A stretch of 64,000 nucleotides of DNA from Pseudomonas syringae. Lineage in GTDB: Bacteria; Pseudomonadota; Gammaproteobacteria; Pseudomonadales; Pseudomonadaceae. Below the pieces are notes generated by a model. It was not told the DNA's origin. It did no database searches and saw only the letters and a list, made by a program, of their open reading frames with translations. Shown here piece by piece: positions 1-9,104 of this stretch. The position numbers and the translations under genes were made by a program. The stretch lies in contig NZ_JPQU01000035.1 of the NCBI RefSeq assembly GCF_000737245.1, positions 1 through 64,000 of the forward strand, read 5' to 3'. Within the stretch, counting starts at the first letter, position 1, and each line of letters starts with the position of its first letter.

Positions 1-42
1 GCGATAGCTATCCAACTGAGAAACATCGTGTGACTGACACAC

Positions 43-70
43 CGCAATCGCGGGCAAGCGCGCTCCTACA
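43..70. repeat. Single REP element (GCGGGCAAGCGCGC type)
   Basis: The segment carries the GCGGGCAAGCGCGCTCC core also seen in the pairs at 21001-21108 and 27450-27539. It is present as one copy only, so its partner may lie outside the window or be lost. A related degenerate copy, GTGCGCTCCTACAG, ends at 188. Confidence 0.7.
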
Positions 71-111
71 GGCAAAATCCGACATATTCAGAGAGTTGTT
101 TTATGTTTGAT

Positions 112-132
112 GGGAGCTGCCGAAGGCTGCGA
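112..132. repeat. REP-like GGAGCTGCCGAAGGCTGCGA element
   Basis: This short imperfect palindrome (GGAGCTGCC, then GGCTGCGA) belongs to a different REP family from its neighbours. An inverted relative lies at 13103-13128. It abuts the terminator hairpin that follows. Confidence 0.55.
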
Positions 133-164
133 ATGGGTGTTTCTGATCCACCCATTCGCTTTTT
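129..164 (+). terminator. Rho-independent terminator for a gene left of the window
   Basis: GCGAATGGGTG pairs with CACCCATTCGC (11 bp stem, 9 nt loop), followed by five T. It would stop rightward transcription entering from outside the window. No plus-strand gene precedes it here. Confidence 0.6.
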
Positions 165-214
165 GTAGGTGCTCGTGCGCTCCTACAGAGGACTGTGATT
201 GCGGAGGGTTCCCC

Positions 215-1645
215 TCACATCATCCCCTTGACCATCCGCTCCTGATCAATCAACTCCTTCTGTCGCGCATCGATCCGGGAAGCCAGCTGGAAGTTGTTGT
301 TAGCCCGGCGCTTGGCAAAGTCGAGTTGTTGAATCGCCTGGCGAAAATCGCCGACCAGCGCGAAATACTCGGCGCGTGCCTGATGCAGGCCGATGGTGTT
401 GCCATTCAGGCCGCGGGTTTCAGCCACGAGATACCAGATGTCCGGATCATCAGGGCGGCGTTTGAGTAAACCATCCAGCGATTTTTCCGCTTCGGCGGTG
501 CGGTTCTGCTTGAGCAGCAGATCAACCCGGACCTGATTCAGAGGGTAGTTATCCTGAAACTGCCCGAGCATCCGGTCGACGCGTTGCTGAGCATCTGCCA
601 AGCGGTTATTGGTGATATCCAGATCGATCTGCGTCAGGTTGTAGGTGATGTCGTTTGGCGCGCCGTCCAGCAAGGGCTTGAGGCTTTCTCGCGCTTCGTT
701 GAGCTGTCCGCCTTTGATCTGGGCAATTGCCAGACCATAACGAGCCGCTGCTGATTTGGGATTCTCGACCAGTTGGGCGCGGAAGCGTTTGGCGGCGATA
801 CCCGGTGTTTCTTCGTAGATCAACGCCACACGGGCGCGCATCAGTTGATAGCGCAGGCTGTCTTCCTTGCCGCCGGGTTTGGCCTGCTCGGCGCGGTTGC
901 GGGTGTCGGCGATCCGGGATTCGGTTACCGGGTGCGTCAGCAGAAATTCAGGTGGCTTGGCGTCGAACCGGTACTGGCGCATCAAGCGCTCGAACATCGT
1001 TGGCATGTTCCGCGGGTCGTAGCCGGCTTTTTCCAGGTTGAGAATGCCGATGCGGTCGGCCTCCTGCTCGTTCTGCCGGGAGAAACGCCGCTGCTCCTGA
1101 ATGGCGGCGGCTTGCGAGCCGGCAATCGCCGCAATGCCAGCATCACCGGCACCTGCTGCGGCCATGACGATACCGGCGAGCATGGCCGCCAGCACCGGCA
1201 CTTGCATGCGCTGTTGCGCCTCTACGCCGCGGGCAAAGTGACGTTGCGACAAGTGAGCCAGTTCGTGAGCCAGTACGGAGGCGTATTCGCCTTCGGTCTG
1301 GGCGTTGAGGAACAGGCCGCCGTTGACCCCGATGATTCCGCCCGGTGCAGCAAATGCGTTTAGCTGCGGGCTGTTGATCAGGATGAACTCGAGGCGTCGG
1401 TCGTTTACCTGACTGGTTTCGGCCAGCCGATAGACCGTGGTTTCGACATAATCCTTGAGTTGCGGATCGGAAAGTTGCGGAACCTGACTGCGCAACAGCC
1501 CCAGCCAGGCGCGTCCCAGCTGGTATTCCTGTTCCGGAGAAACGATGGAAGAGCTGGCATCGCCAAGCGAGGGCAGATCGTCGGCATGGCCTGGAATGGC
1601 GAGCAGGCAGGCGAGCGTCAGCAGGGTAGGGCGCAGAAAATTCAT
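215..1645 (-). CDS. bepA: BepA-type periplasmic M48 metalloprotease with TPR repeats
   Basis: The 476-residue protein has an N-terminal signal peptide (about 1-21, cut after GHA), an M48 zinc protease domain with HELAH at 127-131 and the downstream EQEAD glutamate ligand near 195, and a C-terminal half with TPR-like helical repeats. This is the architecture of BepA/YfgC, which in E. coli chaperones or degrades stalled LptD and BAM substrates in the periplasm. Length fits the family (about 480). It is transcribed leftward, divergent from the TusA-like gene at 1796. No strong Shine-Dalgarno is visible; the start is chosen because it begins a clean signal peptide. BamC lies nearby in the window, but on the other strand and in another unit. 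Orthology to E. coli bepA is from domain architecture. Confidence 0.9.
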   Translation of the reverse strand: MNFLRPTLLTLACLLAIPGHADDLPSLGDASSSIVSPEQEYQLGRAWLGLLRSQVPQLSDPQLKDYVETTVYRLAETSQVNDRRLEFILINSPQLNAFAAPGGIIGVNGGLFLNAQTEGEYASVLAHELAHLSQRHFARGVEAQQRMQVPVLAAMLAGIVMAAAGAGDAGIAAIAGSQAAAIQEQRRFSRQNEQEADRIGILNLEKAGYDPRNMPTMFERLMRQYRFDAKPPEFLLTHPVTESRIADTRNRAEQAKPGGKEDSLRYQLMRARVALIYEETPGIAAKRFRAQLVENPKSAAARYGLAIAQIKGGQLNEARESLKPLLDGAPNDITYNLTQIDLDITNNRLADAQQRVDRMLGQFQDNYPLNQVRVDLLLKQNRTAEAEKSLDGLLKRRPDDPDIWYLVAETRGLNGNTIGLHQARAEYFALVGDFRQAIQQLDFAKRRANNNFQLASRIDARQKELIDQERMVKGMM

Positions 1646-1795
1646 CCATGGAGCTCTAAGTTGGAGAACCCGTACTGTAGCTGGCTCAATGGCTTGCTGA
1701 CCAGAGTGGGGTATTCTTTAAGGCCTGCCTGAAATATCGTGATCAACATTTTGCCATCAGGTTGCATTTCGAATGTGCCTGCCCGGAGAGAAACG

Positions 1796-2047
1796 ATGTC
1801 TGACGCTCTAATGCACCCTGAAACCTGTGACGCCGAAGTCGACGCCAGCGGGCTTAACTGTCCGCTGCCCTTGCTCAAGGCCAAGCTCGAACTCAATCGC
1901 CTGACTAGCGGCATGGTGCTCAAAGTCATCGCGACGGATGCTGGCTCCCAGCGCGACTTTCGCAGCTTCGCCCGGCTTGCAGGCCATGAGCTGCTTGATG
2001 AGCGGGCCGAAGCGGGCGTTTACACGTATTGGTTACGCAAAGCTTGA
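1796..2047 (+). CDS. TusA/SirA-family sulfur carrier protein (PA1006-like)
   Basis: This 83-residue protein carries the family signature Cys-Pro-Leu-Pro with the persulfide cysteine at residue 22, then the usual alpha/beta sandwich. The ATG at 1796 is preceded by a GGAGAG Shine-Dalgarno; a longer reading from 1739 adds residues without family resemblance. In P. aeruginosa the protein in the same gene neighbourhood (PA1006) was described as a persulfide-carrying protein needed for molybdenum homeostasis and nitrate respiration, which is a better guide than tRNA thiolation by TusA itself. It is followed 37 bp later by the AI-2E family membrane protein. Function in this strain is inferred from position and motif. 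Confidence 0.85.
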   Translation: MSDALMHPETCDAEVDASGLNCPLPLLKAKLELNRLTSGMVLKVIATDAGSQRDFRSFARLAGHELLDERAEAGVYTYWLRKA

Positions 2048-2084
2048 GGTCTCTTGAGACTATCCATTTGCAAAAGGATTTTTG

Positions 2085-3155
2085 ATGTTCAACGTGCTTC
2101 GCAACTGGGTGCAGCGCTACTTCTCGGATGAAGAGGCGGTGGTACTCGCAGTGTTGCTGTTTCTGGCTTTCACTGTTGTTCTGACCCTGGGTGGCATGCT
2201 GGCACCGGTGTTGGCCGGGATGGTCCTGGCGTTTCTGATGCAGGGGCTGGTCAGTCTGCTTGAACGCCTGCGCGTACCTGAAGGAGGAGCCGTCGGCTTG
2301 GTGTTCATGCTGTTCATGGGCGCTTTGCTGGTGTTTCTGCTGGTGCTGGTGCCGCTGCTCTGGCACCAGTTGATCACCCTGTTCAACGAGCTGCCGGGCA
2401 TGCTAGCCAAGTGGCAGTCATTGTTACTGCTGTTGCCCGAGCGCTACCCGCATCTGGTCTCCGACGAGCAGGTGCTGCACGCCATTGATGCTGCACGCGG
2501 CGAAATCGGCAAGTTCGGCCAATGGGCTCTGACCTTCTCGCTGTCGAGCCTGCCGTTGCTGGCGAACCTGATGATCTATCTGGTGCTGGTGCCGATCCTG
2601 GTGTTTTTCTTCCTCAAGGATCGTCGCATGATCGGCCGCTGGGTCAGCGGCTACCTTCCACGCGAGCGTGCGCTGCTGACTCAGGTTGCTGAAGAAATGA
2701 ATCTGCAGATCGCCAATTACATCCGTGGCAAGGTCATCGAGATCTTCATCTGCGGTGGCGTGACCTACATCGGTTTCGTGGCGCTGGGTCTCAATTACGC
2801 TGCCTTGCTGGCGATGCTGGTGGGTATTTCGGTGGTGGTGCCCTACGTTGGCGCGGTGGTGGTGACCGTGCCCGTGGCGTTGATCGCTTTGTTCCAGTGG
2901 GGCTGGAGCGATCAGTTTATCTATCTGATGGTGGTCTACGGGGTGATCCAGGCGCTGGACGGCAACGTGCTGGTGCCGCTGCTGTTCTCGGAGGCGGTCA
3001 ATCTGCATCCGGTGGCGATCATCTGCGCTGTATTGCTGTTTGGCGGGCTGTGGGGCTTCTGGGGGATCTTCTTCGCGATTCCACTGGCGACCCTGTTCAA
3101 AGCGGTGCTGGACGCGTGGCCGAGGCAGGAACCTACCGTGGCTCCGCTTTTGTGA
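2085..3155 (+). CDS. AI-2E family transporter (PerM-like permease)
   Basis: A 356-residue integral membrane protein with about eight hydrophobic segments: two at the N terminus, a hairpin around residues 60-95, and the rest in the C-terminal half. It also has the glycine-rich C-terminal pattern of the AI-2E exporter/PerM family. Members range from autoinducer exporters to Na+/H+ antiporters, so the substrate cannot be assigned. The ATG at 2085 is preferred over the adjacent in-frame TTG at 2082 because the AAAAGGA ribosome site sits at optimal spacing. It follows the TusA-like gene closely and may be co-transcribed. The downstream gap holds a REP pair. Confidence 0.85.
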   Translation: MFNVLRNWVQRYFSDEEAVVLAVLLFLAFTVVLTLGGMLAPVLAGMVLAFLMQGLVSLLERLRVPEGGAVGLVFMLFMGALLVFLLVLVPLLWHQLITLFNELPGMLAKWQSLLLLLPERYPHLVSDEQVLHAIDAARGEIGKFGQWALTFSLSSLPLLANLMIYLVLVPILVFFFLKDRRMIGRWVSGYLPRERALLTQVAEEMNLQIANYIRGKVIEIFICGGVTYIGFVALGLNYAALLAMLVGISVVVPYVGAVVVTVPVALIALFQWGWSDQFIYLMVVYGVIQALDGNVLVPLLFSEAVNLHPVAIICAVLLFGGLWGFWGIFFAIPLATLFKAVLDAWPRQEPTVAPLL

Positions 3156-3218
3156 GCGCCTGGATCCTGTTGTAGAGAGGCTGCCCGCGAAGAATCATTC
3201 TCGGGCGATTGCAAAACC

Positions 3219-3310
3219 TGTGGGAGCGAGCTTGCTCGCGAAGGCGGTGGTACTGCCGCTCGAAACACTGTGACGTACCGGCCTCTTCGCGAGCAAGCTC
3301 GCTCCCACAG
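3219..3310. repeat. REP pair (GTGGGAGCGAGCTTGCTCGCGAA type)
   Basis: Two inverted copies of the GAGCGAGCTTGCTCGCGA core face each other across about 45 bp, forming a large potential hairpin (BIME-like doublet) between two convergent genes. The same family recurs at 26773-26865 and 55091-55182. Confidence 0.85.
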
Positions 3311-3336
3311 GATAGTGAAAGCCAATTCAGAGTCGA

Positions 3337-3810
3337 TCAGACTTGATTCAATGCCTGAGCCTTCTCCAATACCGCAGCCACATGCCCTGGCACCTTCAGG
3401 CCGCGCCATTCGTGACGCAACACGCCTTCCTTGTCGATCAGGAAGGTGCTGCGATCAACGCCCAGATATTCCTTGCCGTACAGCTTCTTGAGCTTGATTA
3501 CATCAAACAGCTGGCAAAGCGCTTCGTCCTTGTCGGAAATCAGCTCGAACGGGAACGACTGCTTGGCTTTGAAGTTCTCGTGGGATTTCAGGCTGTCCCG
3601 AGACACGCCGAACACCACTGTGTTGGCGGCCTGGAACTGCGCGTAATGGTCGCGGAAATCCTGGCCCTCGGTGGTGCAGCCAGGAGTGCTGTCCTTGGGG
3701 TAGAAATAAATCACCACCTGCTGGCCTTTCAACTCGGACAGGCTAACCACTTGTCCGCTGGTGGCCTGGACCTGAAAGTCGCTTACCGGTTGGTCTACTG
3801 CTACAGCCAT
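3337..3810 (-). CDS. bcp: Thiol peroxidase Bcp/PrxQ
   Basis: A 157-residue peroxiredoxin with the peroxidatic site TPGCTTEG (Cys45). The usual Cys50 of the alpha subtype is missing; a second cysteine at 99 fits the resolving position of the beta-type PrxQ group. It would reduce hydrogen peroxide and alkyl hydroperoxides with thioredoxin in the cytoplasm. AAGGAAG precedes the ATG. It starts 10 bp after the gcvR-like gene ends, so the two form an operon read leftward, as I recall for other Pseudomonas. Confidence 0.93.
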   Translation of the reverse strand: MAVAVDQPVSDFQVQATSGQVVSLSELKGQQVVIYFYPKDSTPGCTTEGQDFRDHYAQFQAANTVVFGVSRDSLKSHENFKAKQSFPFELISDKDEALCQLFDVIKLKKLYGKEYLGVDRSTFLIDKEGVLRHEWRGLKVPGHVAAVLEKAQALNQV

Positions 3811-3820
3811 GACGACTTCC

Positions 3821-4384
3821 TTACATAGGGGCTTGTGGGCGCCACGGTTCGATCAGCGCATCGAGGTTCAGCGCGTCGGCGAAATCCAGGAACTGATCGC
3901 GCAGCCAGCTGATCTGGATCCCTGCCGGCAGGGTAACGGTGAACGTGGCGTTGAGCATGGTGCCGCCGGTCTGCGGGGCCTGATAGGTGTCGCAGATCAG
4001 GTTTTCCAGCTCGACGTTGTGGTCCATGAAAAACTGGCACAGCTCATTGATGATGTCCGGGCGATACGCCGAGCTGACGTATGCCACGTAAGGCAGCGCC
4101 TCGGGACGGCTTTCCAGGGTGGCGCTACGTACCACGCTGGTGGTGAAGTCGTGCTTCTTGGACAGACCCGGCAAACCCGTTTCCAGGCGCGCCAGGGCGT
4201 CCCAGCTGCCGGATATCTGCAGAATCAACGCGCTGTACTCGCCGTGGCGTGTCAGTCGAGAACTGACCACTGAACAGCGGCTTTCGTGACTGGCGCGGCA
4301 CAGGACGTTGGTCAGCTCCATTGGGTTTGCGCCAAGGGCACTGATGACAAGGAATTGTTCGCGAACTGTGGGGGTGGACGACAT
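3821..4384 (-). CDS. GcvR-family double-ACT regulatory protein
   Basis: This 187-residue protein consists of two ACT-type ligand-binding domains (roughly 10-85 and 95-175) with no DNA-binding domain, as in E. coli GcvR, which antagonises GcvA control of glycine cleavage by protein contact. Its start has AGGAA at good spacing. It is first in a two-gene operon with bcp and is divergent from dapA. No gcv genes are nearby, so a role in glycine control is a family-level guess. Confidence 0.8.
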   Translation of the reverse strand: MSSTPTVREQFLVISALGANPMELTNVLCRASHESRCSVVSSRLTRHGEYSALILQISGSWDALARLETGLPGLSKKHDFTTSVVRSATLESRPEALPYVAYVSSAYRPDIINELCQFFMDHNVELENLICDTYQAPQTGGTMLNATFTVTLPAGIQISWLRDQFLDFADALNLDALIEPWRPQAPM

Positions 4385-4709
4385 GCAGCATTCCTAGATG
4401 ATGAGCGGTCGGTAGATTTATTGGCTTGCACGGCCGAATCGGCAATCGACAGCATCAGACTGCAACCGCAACCCCGGCGTGGTACGTCTGCCGGATCAAG
4501 CAGAGGCAGGCTGCAACAGCGCTGGAGCAGGGGTTCTGACGAAAAAATCGACCGATTGAAAGGGGCGCGCAGATGACCAGTACCGATCAAAGAACGAAGG
4601 GTAGCGAAAACCATCGCTCAGGGGAATGCTCAGAGCGTGGTACTTCGCTTGTACAAGGCTGATAGCGCCAGTACCATTACGGCTCTCTTTTTCCGGCAGG
4701 AGCGGTTGC
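4385..4709. other. Divergent intergenic region gcvR-like / dapA
   Basis: These 325 bp separate two divergent units and must hold both promoters. I see no convincing ORF, riboswitch or REP element. An AGGAG-type ribosome site lies just before the dapA ATG. Confidence 0.5.
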
Positions 4710-5588
4710 ATGATTGCGGGCAGTATGGTGGCACTGGTCACACCCATGGATGCACAGGGACGTCTGGACTGGGACAGCCTGAGCAAACTGGTGGACTTCC
4801 ACTTGCAAGAGGGCACCAACGCCATTGTTGCCGTTGGCACCACAGGTGAATCGGCCACGCTTGATGTGAATGAACACATCGAGGTGATCCGCCGTGTGGT
4901 TGACCAGGTTGCAGGTCGTATTCCTGTCATTGCAGGTACAGGCGCCAACTCCACGCGTGAAGCGATCGAGTTGACCAACAACGCCAAGCGCGCTGGGGCA
5001 GACGCATGTCTGCTGGTCACGCCGTATTACAACAAGCCGACTCAGGAAGGTTTGTACCAGCATTTCAAGGCTATCGCCGAAGCGGTAGACATCCCACAGA
5101 TCCTTTACAACGTGCCGGGCCGTACCGCCTGCGACATGCTGGCGGACACCGTCGTGCGTCTTTCCACCGTACCGAACATCATCGGTATCAAGGAAGCCAC
5201 CGGTGACATCCAGCGTGCCAAGGACATCATCGCTCGCGTCAGCAGCGACTTCCTGGTGTATTCCGGTGATGACGCAACGGCGATCGAACTGATCCTGGCG
5301 GGCGGCAAGGGCAACATTTCCGTGACAGCCAACGTTGCACCTCGCGACATGAGCGAAATGTGCGCTGCGGCCATGCGCGGCGATGCGGGAACTGCCCGGG
5401 CGATCCATGAAAAACTCATGCCGCTCAACAAGAACCTGTTTATCGAATCCAACCCTATCCCGGTGAAATGGGCCCTGCATGAAATGGGTTTGATGCCGGA
5501 CGGTATCCGTCTGCCGCTCACCTGGCTCAGCCAGGCCTGTCACGAACCGCTGCGGCAGGCCATGCGCCAGTCCGGCGTTCTGGTTTAA
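4710..5588 (+). CDS. dapA: 4-hydroxy-tetrahydrodipicolinate synthase
   Basis: DapA condenses pyruvate with aspartate semialdehyde, the first committed step of diaminopimelate and lysine synthesis. The 292-residue product keeps every active-site residue at E. coli numbering: Thr44/Thr45, Tyr107, Tyr133 and the Schiff-base Lys161 in IIGIKEA. The internal ATG at 4710 is chosen over 4626 because it gives the family length and has an AGGAG site. bamC follows 18 bp downstream, giving the dapA-bamC pairing known in gammaproteobacteria. Confidence 0.97.
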   Translation: MIAGSMVALVTPMDAQGRLDWDSLSKLVDFHLQEGTNAIVAVGTTGESATLDVNEHIEVIRRVVDQVAGRIPVIAGTGANSTREAIELTNNAKRAGADACLLVTPYYNKPTQEGLYQHFKAIAEAVDIPQILYNVPGRTACDMLADTVVRLSTVPNIIGIKEATGDIQRAKDIIARVSSDFLVYSGDDATAIELILAGGKGNISVTANVAPRDMSEMCAAAMRGDAGTARAIHEKLMPLNKNLFIESNPIPVKWALHEMGLMPDGIRLPLTWLSQACHEPLRQAMRQSGVLV

Positions 5589-5606
5589 TTGAGGAAGCAT
5601 TACGCA

Positions 5607-6722
5607 ATGAAGCGATTGGCCGGACTTTCCGCACTTGCCTTGATTATCTCCAGCACCAGCGGTTGCGGTTGGCTGTGGGGTGAAGATGGTTACTTCCGTG
5701 ACCGCGGCAGTGATTACCTCGAAGCACAGCAGACCGCACCGATGCAGATTCCTGCCGGTGTTTCAGAGACCAAACGCCTTGACCCGTTGCTGCCGATCCC
5801 GCGCAACGTGGCTGACAACACTGTTAAGGGCGAGTACACCGTACCTCGCCCTCAACCGTTGGCAACCACCGCTGACGCCAGCGATTTCAGCCTGCAGAAA
5901 ACCGGGGACACTCGTTCAGTTCTGGCTCAGCGTGCTCCTGCCGAAGTCTGGCCGGTGGCGCATCAGTACTTTGAAGACAACGGTTTCCGTATCGCCGAAG
6001 ATCGCCCGCAAGTAGGTGAATTCAGCACAACCTGGCAGCGTCTGGACGAGCTATCGGCATCGGTTGCCAAGCGTCTGAGCGCCACTGGCACTGCTGCCGA
6101 CGCCGAAACCCGCGTTCGCGTGCGCATCGAGCCAGGTGTACAGCGCAATACCAGCGAAATCTACGTGGTGAGCGTTTCACGTCCAGCTGGCAGCACTGCC
6201 GAAGTCGATTTCCCGTCGCGTACCACCAACATTGCCCTGGATGCGGCTCTGACCGACGACATGCTCGCCGCCATGAGCCGCAGTGCAGAGCAGGGCGGTT
6301 CGGTGTCGCTGCTCGCAGCGCGTGACTACGACACCCCAAGTCGTGTCGCCCTGAGCGAAGACGGCAGCGGCAACCCGGTTCTGAACGTAGGTTCGGATCT
6401 GGATCGCGCGTGGTCCAGCGTCGGTCGTGCCCTCAACCAGGGCGAATGGCGCGTCGAAGACATCAACCGCAGCCTCGGTCTTTACTACATCAACCTTGCT
6501 GAACGGGCCGACACGCCTGAGAACCAGCCTGGTTTCTTCGGCCGCCTGTTCGGCAGCAAGGAAACCAAGGAAGAGATCGATGCCCGTGCCGATCGTTATC
6601 AGGTTCGCCTGAGCAAGGTGGGTGACAACGTTCAAGTGACCGTCGAGAAGAACATCAACACCGTCGCGCCGGCAGATGTTGCCCGTCGTGTATTGGGTGT
6701 CATTCAAGACAACCTGGGTTAA
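5607..6722 (+). CDS. bamC: Outer membrane assembly lipoprotein BamC
   Basis: A 371-residue lipoprotein: signal peptide with lipobox TSGC (lipidated Cys20), an unstructured N-terminal region, then two helix-grip domains (about 105-215 and 225-370). BamC is a non-essential part of the BAM complex that inserts beta-barrel proteins. The position between dapA and purC agrees with the conserved dapA-bamC-(MBL)-purC order. Its stop codon touches the GTG start of the next gene, so they are translationally linked. Confidence 0.93.
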   Translation: MKRLAGLSALALIISSTSGCGWLWGEDGYFRDRGSDYLEAQQTAPMQIPAGVSETKRLDPLLPIPRNVADNTVKGEYTVPRPQPLATTADASDFSLQKTGDTRSVLAQRAPAEVWPVAHQYFEDNGFRIAEDRPQVGEFSTTWQRLDELSASVAKRLSATGTAADAETRVRVRIEPGVQRNTSEIYVVSVSRPAGSTAEVDFPSRTTNIALDAALTDDMLAAMSRSAEQGGSVSLLAARDYDTPSRVALSEDGSGNPVLNVGSDLDRAWSSVGRALNQGEWRVEDINRSLGLYYINLAERADTPENQPGFFGRLFGSKETKEEIDARADRYQVRLSKVGDNVQVTVEKNINTVAPADVARRVLGVIQDNLG

Positions 6723-7481
6723 GTGCGTTTCGCAGTATTGGGCAGCGGCAGCCGAGGGAACGGCACGCTGGTCGCCAGCAACGACACGTATGTGCTGGTG
6801 GATTGTGGCTTCTCCTTGCGGGAAACCGAGCGGCGGCTGGCGCGACTTGGCGTCAGCGCGCATCAGCTGAGCGCTATTCTGGTGACCCACGAACATGCCG
6901 ATCATGTGCATGGCGTGGGTTTGCTGTCTCGGCGCTACAATCTGCCGGTGTACTTGAGCAATGGCACGTCGCGCGGGATGCGCAAACCTGTCGAATCCGC
7001 CGGTTATCTGGTGGGTGGGCAGGCGTTGCAGTTGGGCGGTCTGAGTATCGATGTGGTGTCCGTCGCCCACGATGCGCTGGAGCCTACGCAATTCGTGTTT
7101 ACCGATGGCGCGCGTCGTTTCGGTCTGCTGACTGATCTGGGTTCGTATTGCCCGAGGGTGCTGCAGAGCTACCATGGGCTGGATGCACTGATGATCGAGT
7201 CCAACCACTGCCGTGACATGCTTGCCCGAGGTCACTATCCGTATTTTCTCAAGCAGCGGGTCGGTGGCAGCGAAGGACATTTGAACAACCATCAGGCTGC
7301 AAGCCTGGTGAACGAGTTGGGCTGGCAGGATTTGCAACATCTGGTCCTGGCCCACCTCAGCAGCAAGAACAACCTGCCGCATCTGGCCCGGCAATGTTTC
7401 GTCGACACCCTCGGGTGCGATCCAGACTGGCTACAATTGGCCGATCAAGATTCAGGGCTCGACTGGCGACATATCGCCTAG
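6723..7481 (+). CDS. MBL-fold metal-dependent hydrolase (YycJ/WalJ-like)
   Basis: This 252-residue protein starts at a GTG directly after the bamC stop. It has the metallo-beta-lactamase motif THEHADH near residues 55-61 and further histidines and aspartates (LLTDLG, ESNHCRDM, LAHLS) for a two-metal site. The family includes YycJ, a putative 5'-3' nuclease; substrate is unknown. It lies in the dapA-bamC-purC operon. Confidence 0.85.
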   Translation: MRFAVLGSGSRGNGTLVASNDTYVLVDCGFSLRETERRLARLGVSAHQLSAILVTHEHADHVHGVGLLSRRYNLPVYLSNGTSRGMRKPVESAGYLVGGQALQLGGLSIDVVSVAHDALEPTQFVFTDGARRFGLLTDLGSYCPRVLQSYHGLDALMIESNHCRDMLARGHYPYFLKQRVGGSEGHLNNHQAASLVNELGWQDLQHLVLAHLSSKNNLPHLARQCFVDTLGCDPDWLQLADQDSGLDWRHIA

Positions 7482-7509
7482 CCCAACTACTTAGCAAGCG
7501 GAGCCCATC

Positions 7510-8223
7510 ATGGAAAAACGTGAAGAACTCTACCGCGGCAAAGCCAAGTCGGTTTACAAGACCGACGACGCTGACCGCTTGATCCTGCTGTTCCGTAACG
7601 ACACTTCGGCGTTCGACGGCAAGCGCATCGAACAGCTGGACCGTAAAGGCATGGTGAACAACAAGTTCAACGCCTTCATCATGCAGAAGCTCGAAGCTGC
7701 GGGCATTCCGACCCAGTTCGACAAGCTGCTGGCTGACAATGAAGTCCTGGTCAAAAAGCTCGACATGATCCCGGTTGAATGCGTCGTGCGTAACTACGCC
7801 GCCGGCAGCCTGGTCAAGCGTCTTGGCATTGAAGAAGGTACCAAGCTCAATCCGTACACCTTCGAGCTGTTCCTGAAGGACGACGCCAAGGGCGACCCGT
7901 TCATCAACGAATCCCATGTCGTCGCATTCGGCTGGGGCACCGCCGAGCAACTGGCGCGCATGAAAGAACTCTCGCTCAAGGTCAACGAAGTCCTCAGCAA
8001 GCTGTTCGACGACGCCGGTCTGCTGCTGGTCGACTTCAAACTCGAGTTTGGCGTATTCAGCGACGGCTCCATCGTCCTGGGTGACGAATTCAGCCCCGAC
8101 GGCTGCCGCCTGTGGGACAAGGACACCAAGAAGAAAATGGACAAAGACCGCTTCCGCCAGGGCCTCGGTGACGTCATCGAAGCCTACGAAGAAGTCGCCA
8201 ACCGCCTGGGCGTACCGCTCTAA
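7510..8223 (+). CDS. purC: Phosphoribosylaminoimidazole-succinocarboxamide synthase
   Basis: PurC (SAICAR synthetase) joins aspartate to CAIR using ATP in purine synthesis. The 237-residue length is typical and the N terminus ([10 protein letters not shown]) and signatures [14 protein letters not shown] and DFKLEFG are characteristic. It is last in the dapA-bamC-MBL-purC series, 28 bp after the MBL gene, and is followed by tRNA-Ser. Confidence 0.97.
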   Translation: MEKREELYRGKAKSVYKTDDADRLILLFRNDTSAFDGKRIEQLDRKGMVNNKFNAFIMQKLEAAGIPTQFDKLLADNEVLVKKLDMIPVECVVRNYAAGSLVKRLGIEEGTKLNPYTFELFLKDDAKGDPFINESHVVAFGWGTAEQLARMKELSLKVNEVLSKLFDDAGLLLVDFKLEFGVFSDGSIVLGDEFSPDGCRLWDKDTKKKMDKDRFRQGLGDVIEAYEEVANRLGVPL

Positions 8224-8277
8224 GACGGGAAAAGTGTCGCAAGCGCTTGATAGCACGAAAAAAAATCAGCAAAAAGG

Positions 8278-8306
8278 TTCGCCTTCTGCGATTGAGCTGT
8301 TATCAT
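8278..8306 (+). promoter_or_regulatory. Putative sigma-70 promoter of tRNA-Ser
   Basis: TTCGCC (8278-8283) and TATCAT (8301-8306) are spaced 17 bp and sit 10 bp before the mature tRNA 5' end, a standard arrangement for a tRNA promoter. The -35 match is weak. Confidence 0.45.
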
Positions 8307-8316
8307 GCGCGCCGTT

Positions 8317-8406
8317 GGAGAGATGCCAGAGTGGCCGAATGGGACGGATTCGAAATCCGTTGTACTGGCGACAGTACCTAGGGTTCGAATCCCTATCTCT
8401 CCGCCA
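8317..8406 (+). tRNA. tRNA-Ser (anticodon CGA)
   Basis: The 90 nt gene folds as a class II tRNA. Acceptor arm GGAGAGA pairs with TCTCTCC, the anticodon loop TTCGAAA has CGA at 8351-8353, a long variable arm is built by GTACTG/CAGTAC, and the T arm is GGGTTCGAATCCC. The discriminator is G and the CCA end is encoded. It decodes UCG serine codons. tRNA-Ser genes are common integration sites, but no integrase or duplicated 3' end was found in the window. Confidence 0.97.
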
Positions 8407-8421
8407 TTATTGCTGTAGCTC

Positions 8422-8461
8422 AAACCCCCGATAATCCTCGCGATTTCGGGGGTTTGTTGTT
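8422..8461 (+). terminator. Rho-independent terminator after tRNA-Ser
   Basis: AAACCCCCGA pairs with TCGGGGGTTT, followed by a T-rich stretch (GTTGTTT). It lies 15 bp after the tRNA. Confidence 0.8.
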
Positions 8462-8558
8462 TCTGGGGATTGGGTTTAGGGCAAGTCCGGGGCGTAACTG
8501 ATGTTGTCCAGGCCCGGCTTGAACACGCCTGCCGTCTGGGGGCTCTGCGCCGCCAACA

Positions 8559-9104
8559 TTACTTGCCCTTAGCGCTTTTTATATCGGAGATGATCTGCTT
8601 CGCGATCGCTTGCACCTGCTTCTGAGTCATTGCCGACATGACACCTTCCCAGGCTGATGACGAAGTGTCGTAAGCGCGACTGCCGATCAATTTTCCAGAG
8701 CTCAGATCCGAGAAGTCCGCAGTTGAGTTCACCCACGCGTTACCCACCATTACGCCAGCGCCGTAACGAGCGCCGGGCGTCAGATAGCGAAAGTTAGACA
8801 CATTGACTGTGATGCCCACGCCTGGGGCATTAATCAACTTAAGATTTTGTGCCTCCTTCAGGCTATAACCTGCGCTCGCCGCTTCGGCCTTTAAAGCATC
8901 ACTCCAGTCGTTCTTGAGTAGTGGCCAGTCGTCGTTGTGTAAAACTTTTTGGTTGCCTGTGAAGCTGACGACAAGGTTCTGTTTTGCTGTCTCTTGAATG
9001 ACTAGTGACGCGCCGCCTCCTGTTTTCACGGAAACGGCGCAACCACTTAGCATTGCGATGCCAATGGCACATAAGGGAGCGAACGATAAGCCAGATTTTT
9101 TCAA
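8559..9104 (-). CDS. DUF4410-like lipoprotein
   Basis: A 181-residue predicted lipoprotein with a signal peptide ending in lipobox LSGC, then a mixed alpha/beta domain resembling DUF4410-type envelope proteins; the function is unknown. I prefer the TTG at 9104 (start MKKSGLSF when read as initiator) because AAGGAAA sits just upstream; an ATG six codons earlier (9122) is in frame and possible. It is transcribed towards the tRNA terminator. Local sequence is less GC-rich than the flanking core genes. Confidence 0.6.
   Translation of the reverse strand: MKKSGLSFAPLCAIGIAMLSGCAVSVKTGGGASLVIQETAKQNLVVSFTGNQKVLHNDDWPLLKNDWSDALKAEAASAGYSLKEAQNLKLINAPGVGITVNVSNFRYLTPGARYGAGVMVGNAWVNSTADFSDLSSGKLIGSRAYDTSSSAWEGVMSAMTQKQVQAIAKQIISDIKSAKGK

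Noticed and set aside
1642..1929. 95-residue minus-strand ORF over the TusA-like gene
   Set aside because: It overlaps a gene with a clear CPxP motif and ribosome site; its product resembles nothing known.
4677..5600. 307-residue antisense ORF across dapA
   Set aside because: High GC opens the reverse frame; dapA has all active-site residues and the antisense product resembles no family.
8317..8406. tRNA-Ser as an attachment site of an integrated element
   Set aside because: No second copy of the tRNA 3' end and no integrase were seen in the window.
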